DNA from: an uncultured Thalassolituus sp.
GTDB taxonomy: Bacteria; Pseudomonadota; Gammaproteobacteria; Pseudomonadales; Oceanobacteraceae
Assembly (NCBI GenBank): GCA_913054055.1
Contig: CAJXIT010000134.1
Location: 1-8,852, forward strand
Reading direction: 5' to 3'
DNA: 8,852 bases
Shown here: positions 7,144-8,852 of the stretch, piece after piece
How positions within the stretch are numbered: position 1 is the stretch's first letter
Layout: each line of letters starts with the position of its first letter
Program-made: the position numbers and the translations under genes
Notes under the pieces: model-generated
What the model saw: only the letters and a program-made list of their open reading frames with translations
Database searches by the model: none
Told to the model about the DNA's origin: nothing

Positions 7144-7974
7144 TCATTGAAAGCCATCCTTCATTTTACGAATGATGGCAAACACCTCTGCTTTTTTACC
7201 CAGCACTTGCCCACTAAAATGCTCTGCTGCGCGTATCACATCCGGTTGGTCTAGCCTCACAAATGGATTGCTCTTTAGTTCATCCGCCACGGTTGTGGGT
7301 AAAGTGGGCAAATTTTGCTGCCTTAGCTCGGTGCAAATGTCTTGTCTGTGAAGGGTATAGGTATTATTTGGCTCAATGTGTAGTGAAAAGTTAATGTTGG
7401 CCAAAGTATATTCATGGGTGCAGTAGATTTTTGTGGACGGGGGCAGCGCCACCAAACTGGCCAAAGACGCTTCAAATTGCTCAGGCGTGCCCTCAAACAT
7501 TCGGCCGCAGCCACAGGCGAACAGGTTGTCGCCACTGAATAAATGCCCCTGTGTAGGCTTCGTTTTTATACCGTTATCAATATTTGGGCTTGAAGGATTT
7601 TCAGCGTCTGTTGTTTCAGTGTAAAAAACGATGTGGTCTAACGTGTGGCCAGGTGTGTGCCACACTCTCCAGCTTAAGCCCAGTACTTCAAGGGTTTCAC
7701 CCCCCGTTAAAGGGATGTCACGACAGGGGATATCATGGTGCCCAGTGCCATAAACCACGCAGTCAGGGAACGCGGCTTTCACTTCGGCTATGCCGGTAAC
7801 ATGATCCCAGTGTTTATGGGTAATGAACATGAAGTCTAACGTCAGGTCATTGGCTTTCAGGTAATCAATCACAGGTGCGGCTTCACCTGGGTCAAAAACT
7901 AAGTTCTGACCTTGGTTTTGAACCAACCAAGCATAATTGTCTTCAATAATGGGAATAGGCGTAACTTTGAACAT
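7144..7974 (-). CDS. gloB: Hydroxyacylglutathione hydrolase (glyoxalase II)
   Basis: A 276-residue cytoplasmic metallo-beta-lactamase-fold hydrolase that splits S-D-lactoylglutathione to D-lactate and glutathione, the second step of methylglyoxal detoxification. The binuclear metal site is complete: THKHWDH (52-58) giving His53, His55, Asp57 and His58, then His110, Asp149 and His187. The GCGRMFEGT segment (155-163) and the C-terminal glutathione-binding region, with SNPFVR (235-240) and RKMKDGF (269-275), separate true GloB from other metallo-beta-lactamases. It is longer than the roughly 250-residue E. coli protein; most of the difference is an insert of about 20 polar residues at about 119-143, between His114 and Asp149. 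The ATG at 7974 begins MFKVTPIPIIEDNYAWL, the usual N-terminus, though no clear ribosome-binding site precedes it. The glyoxalase I gene is not in the window. Confidence 0.95.
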   Translation of the reverse strand: MFKVTPIPIIEDNYAWLVQNQGQNLVFDPGEAAPVIDYLKANDLTLDFMFITHKHWDHVTGIAEVKAAFPDCVVYGTGHHDIPCRDIPLTGGETLEVLGLSWRVWHTPGHTLDHIVFYTETTDAENPSSPNIDNGIKTKPTQGHLFSGDNLFACGCGRMFEGTPEQFEASLASLVALPPSTKIYCTHEYTLANINFSLHIEPNNTYTLHRQDICTELRQQNLPTLPTTVADELKSNPFVRLDQPDVIRAAEHFSGQVLGKKAEVFAIIRKMKDGFQ

Positions 7975-8169
7975 AGTGCAATCAATTTAGGTAGATGGCA
8001 TTAGTGTAAACCCAAAGACCAATTAGTTCAGCATTACTAATAAATGTGTCGATATTTCAATAAGTTCTTGAATAGACATGGTTTTTTTAAGACAATGCGC
8101 TCGCTTCTTGAAATTAAGACCTCTTAATCTTCATCCCAGAAGCGCAAAGCCGTCAGGCTTGCTTGTTAT
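7975..8169. other. Intergenic region between gloB and ffs
   Basis: This gap must hold the divergent promoters of gloB (minus) and ffs (plus), but I could not pick convincing -35/-10 pairs for either. It contains a perfect palindrome, ATTAAGA-CC-TCTTAAT (8113-8128), and a small hairpin AAGCC-GTCA-GGCTT (8147-8160) just before the ffs 5' end. No protein-coding frame in it looks real. Confidence 0.5.
8113..8128. repeat. Palindrome upstream of ffs
   Basis: ATTAAGA (8113-8119) and TCTTAAT (8122-8128) are perfect 7-base arms around CC, about 42 bases before the probable 5' end of the SRP RNA. The position near a -35 region suggests an operator or activator site, but this is inference from symmetry alone. 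Confidence 0.35.
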
Positions 8170-8275
8170 GGTGGCCTCCGGTCCCCTCGCAATTTGCAGC
8201 TGTAAACTCCCCCAGGCCCGGAAGGGAGCAAGGGTAGCAGTGAATGATGTGCCGAGGTGTGGCTGGAGGTCCCTC
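8170..8275 (+). ncRNA. ffs: 4.5S signal recognition particle RNA
   Basis: The RNA component of the bacterial SRP, which binds Ffh and directs membrane proteins to FtsY and the translocon. The domain IV core is unmistakable: CAGGCCCGGAAGGGAGCA around 8213-8230, with the GGAA tetraloop, the symmetric and asymmetric internal loops, and the family words TCGCAA on the 5' side and GTGCCGAGGTGTGGCTGG on the 3' side. The ends pair through CCTCC (8175-8179) with GGAGG (8265-8269), extended by flanking G-U and G-C pairs. It is the short proteobacterial hairpin without an Alu domain. Exact ends are uncertain by about five bases. No clear terminator hairpin follows, only a T-rich stretch. Small open frames overlapping it are not genes. 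Confidence 0.95.
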
Positions 8276-8441
8276 CAGACTTATCCTATTGTTTCTATTT
8301 CTTAATATTGGTGTTATTGCCCGTATTAGCCCCACCCAGCAATGAACTGTTGCTTATCAAACAGGATCAGGCGATTTAGCTATTAATAGGCTGCTTGCTC
8401 GTAATTTTTTAGGAAAACATACATTCTAATTTTTATGTGCA
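8276..8441. other. Intergenic region after ffs
   Basis: AT-rich non-coding sequence between the 3' end of ffs and the terminator of the converging minus-strand gene. It holds a weak stem AGCAA/TTGCT (8338-8354) and the start of the TTTTTATG-TG-CATAAAAA palindrome at 8430. I see no gene in it. Confidence 0.5.
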
Positions 8442-8447
8442 TAAAAA
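8430..8447. repeat. 18-bp palindrome beside a terminator
   Basis: TTTTTATG and CATAAAAA are perfect 8-base arms around TG. The right arm overlaps the A-run that becomes the T-tail of the minus-strand terminator, so the symmetry may be partly a by-product of that tail. A protein-binding site is possible but unsupported. Confidence 0.4.
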
Positions 8448-8466
8448 AGGCTGCATAATCCAGCCT
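8442..8466 (-). terminator. Rho-independent terminator of the right-edge gene
   Basis: Read on the minus strand, AGGCTG, a 7-base loop, CAGCCT, then a run of T residues (the A-run at 8443-8448 on the plus strand). It begins 25 bases past the stop codon of the partial gene at the right edge and should end its transcript. Confidence 0.75.
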
Positions 8467-8491
8467 AATTTAAAGAGGATAGGGCAAGTTA

Positions 8492-8852
8492 TTAAGAGGG
8501 TTCAACTTCTTCTAACTCAGGCCCATCTGTTGAGATGCAGTTATCCATTGGAATGTTCTCTTCACCGTCTTGATCGCTTTCCTCATAAAGCGGGAACGTT
8601 CCCTCTGTTTTTTGAATGCTAAGGTCGTCTACTAGCCAACCCCTAAAACCGTTGTATAGTTCATCTTCTGTTGAGAAGTTAAACCTTAGCTTGATTACCT
8701 TGCCAGCGAGGTTATCCAAAGAAATAGGTTCTTGCCATAGCCATAGTGGAGCTTTGTTATAGCCTGCATTTGAGTAAGGAATAGGGGCACGGTCAACGTC
8801 ACAGGTACTGACTGGGTCTGACAGCGGATTCAACCTTGCTAGTGTTACCCAA
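8492..8852 (-). CDS. C-terminal part of a probable secreted or surface protein (partial)
   Basis: The frame is open from the right edge to a TAA at 8492-8494, giving 119 residues. A TTG at 8833-8831 is internal, because the frame continues upstream as WVTLAR, so the true start lies outside the window. Residues 38-80 of the fragment (WLWQEPISLDNLAG, then VIKLRFNFST, then GFRGWLVDDLSIQ) follow the pattern of jelly-roll beta-sandwich domains found at the ends of extracellular proteins such as immune inhibitor A-type peptidases and choice-of-anchor J proteins, where a G-W-x-(I/V)-D-D strand is typical. A low-complexity acidic tail follows (EESDQDGEEN, PELEEVEP). Two cysteines (17 and 105) flank the domain and could pair outside the cytoplasm. 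The enzyme or adhesin it belongs to cannot be named from this part. The terminator directly downstream supports a real gene end. Confidence 0.7.
   Translation of the reverse strand, partial: WVTLARLNPLSDPVSTCDVDRAPIPYSNAGYNKAPLWLWQEPISLDNLAGKVIKLRFNFSTEDELYNGFRGWLVDDLSIQKTEGTFPLYEESDQDGEENIPMDNCISTDGPELEEVEPS

Noticed and set aside
7323..7799. Other-frame open stretches within gloB and similar ones inside fbp, the reductase and the GGDEF-EAL gene
   Set aside because: They are shadows of well-supported genes and have no family motifs or ribosome-binding sites.
8078..8335. Short open frames on both strands across this stretch
   Set aside because: They lie over the 4.5S SRP RNA gene and its flanks, have no ribosome-binding site and resemble no protein.
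8380..8389. CTATTAATAG palindrome after ffs as a terminator or operator
   Set aside because: It is short, AT-rich and has no adjoining T-run or second copy; expected by chance in such sequence.
8831..8833. TTG as the start codon of the right-edge gene
   Set aside because: The same frame continues without a stop to the window edge (WVTLAR), and the domain pattern implies a much larger protein.

Overview
The window looks like ordinary chromosomal DNA from a Gram-negative gammaproteobacterium, probably a marine one of the Oceanospirillales type. The evidence is a short 4.5S-type SRP RNA without an Alu domain, a class I fructose-1,6-bisphosphatase, a classical glyoxalase II, a protein that looks outer-membrane bound, and moderate AT-richness. 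The taxonomic placement is inference only. I see no insertion sequences, integrase, CRISPR array, tRNA or phage genes.

Layout from left to right. The left edge carries the last 23 codons of a plus-strand gene, followed by a possible terminator. Converging on it is a minus-strand 440-residue high-molecular-weight FabG-type 3-oxoacyl-ACP reductase, whose upstream region contains repeated GCATTC/GAATGC words that look like operator sites. Next on the minus strand is a small MAPEG-family membrane protein. Divergent from that is a long plus-strand gene for a membrane-anchored c-di-GMP protein (three TM segments, PAS, GAF-like region, PAS, GGDEF, EAL). A strong bidirectional terminator separates it from the minus-strand fbp gene. 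Divergent from fbp is an exported protein of unknown family with a C-terminal phenylalanine, which suggests an outer-membrane beta-barrel. It converges, with only 12 bp between, on minus-strand gloB. A plus-strand ffs gene (4.5S SRP RNA) follows. The right edge holds the C-terminal 119 residues of a minus-strand protein with a beta-sandwich-like end and an acidic tail, closed by its own terminator.

Most genes appear to be single transcription units: neighbours are divergent, convergent or separated by terminators, so no multi-gene operon or gene system can be read here. Roles span fatty acid or polyester metabolism (fabG-like), c-di-GMP signalling, gluconeogenesis (fbp), methylglyoxal detoxification (gloB) and protein targeting (ffs). 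I found no convincing undescribed system. The best leads are the repeat sites upstream of the reductase, the orphan exported protein, the sensory half of the GGDEF-EAL protein, and two small palindromes flanking the ffs region.
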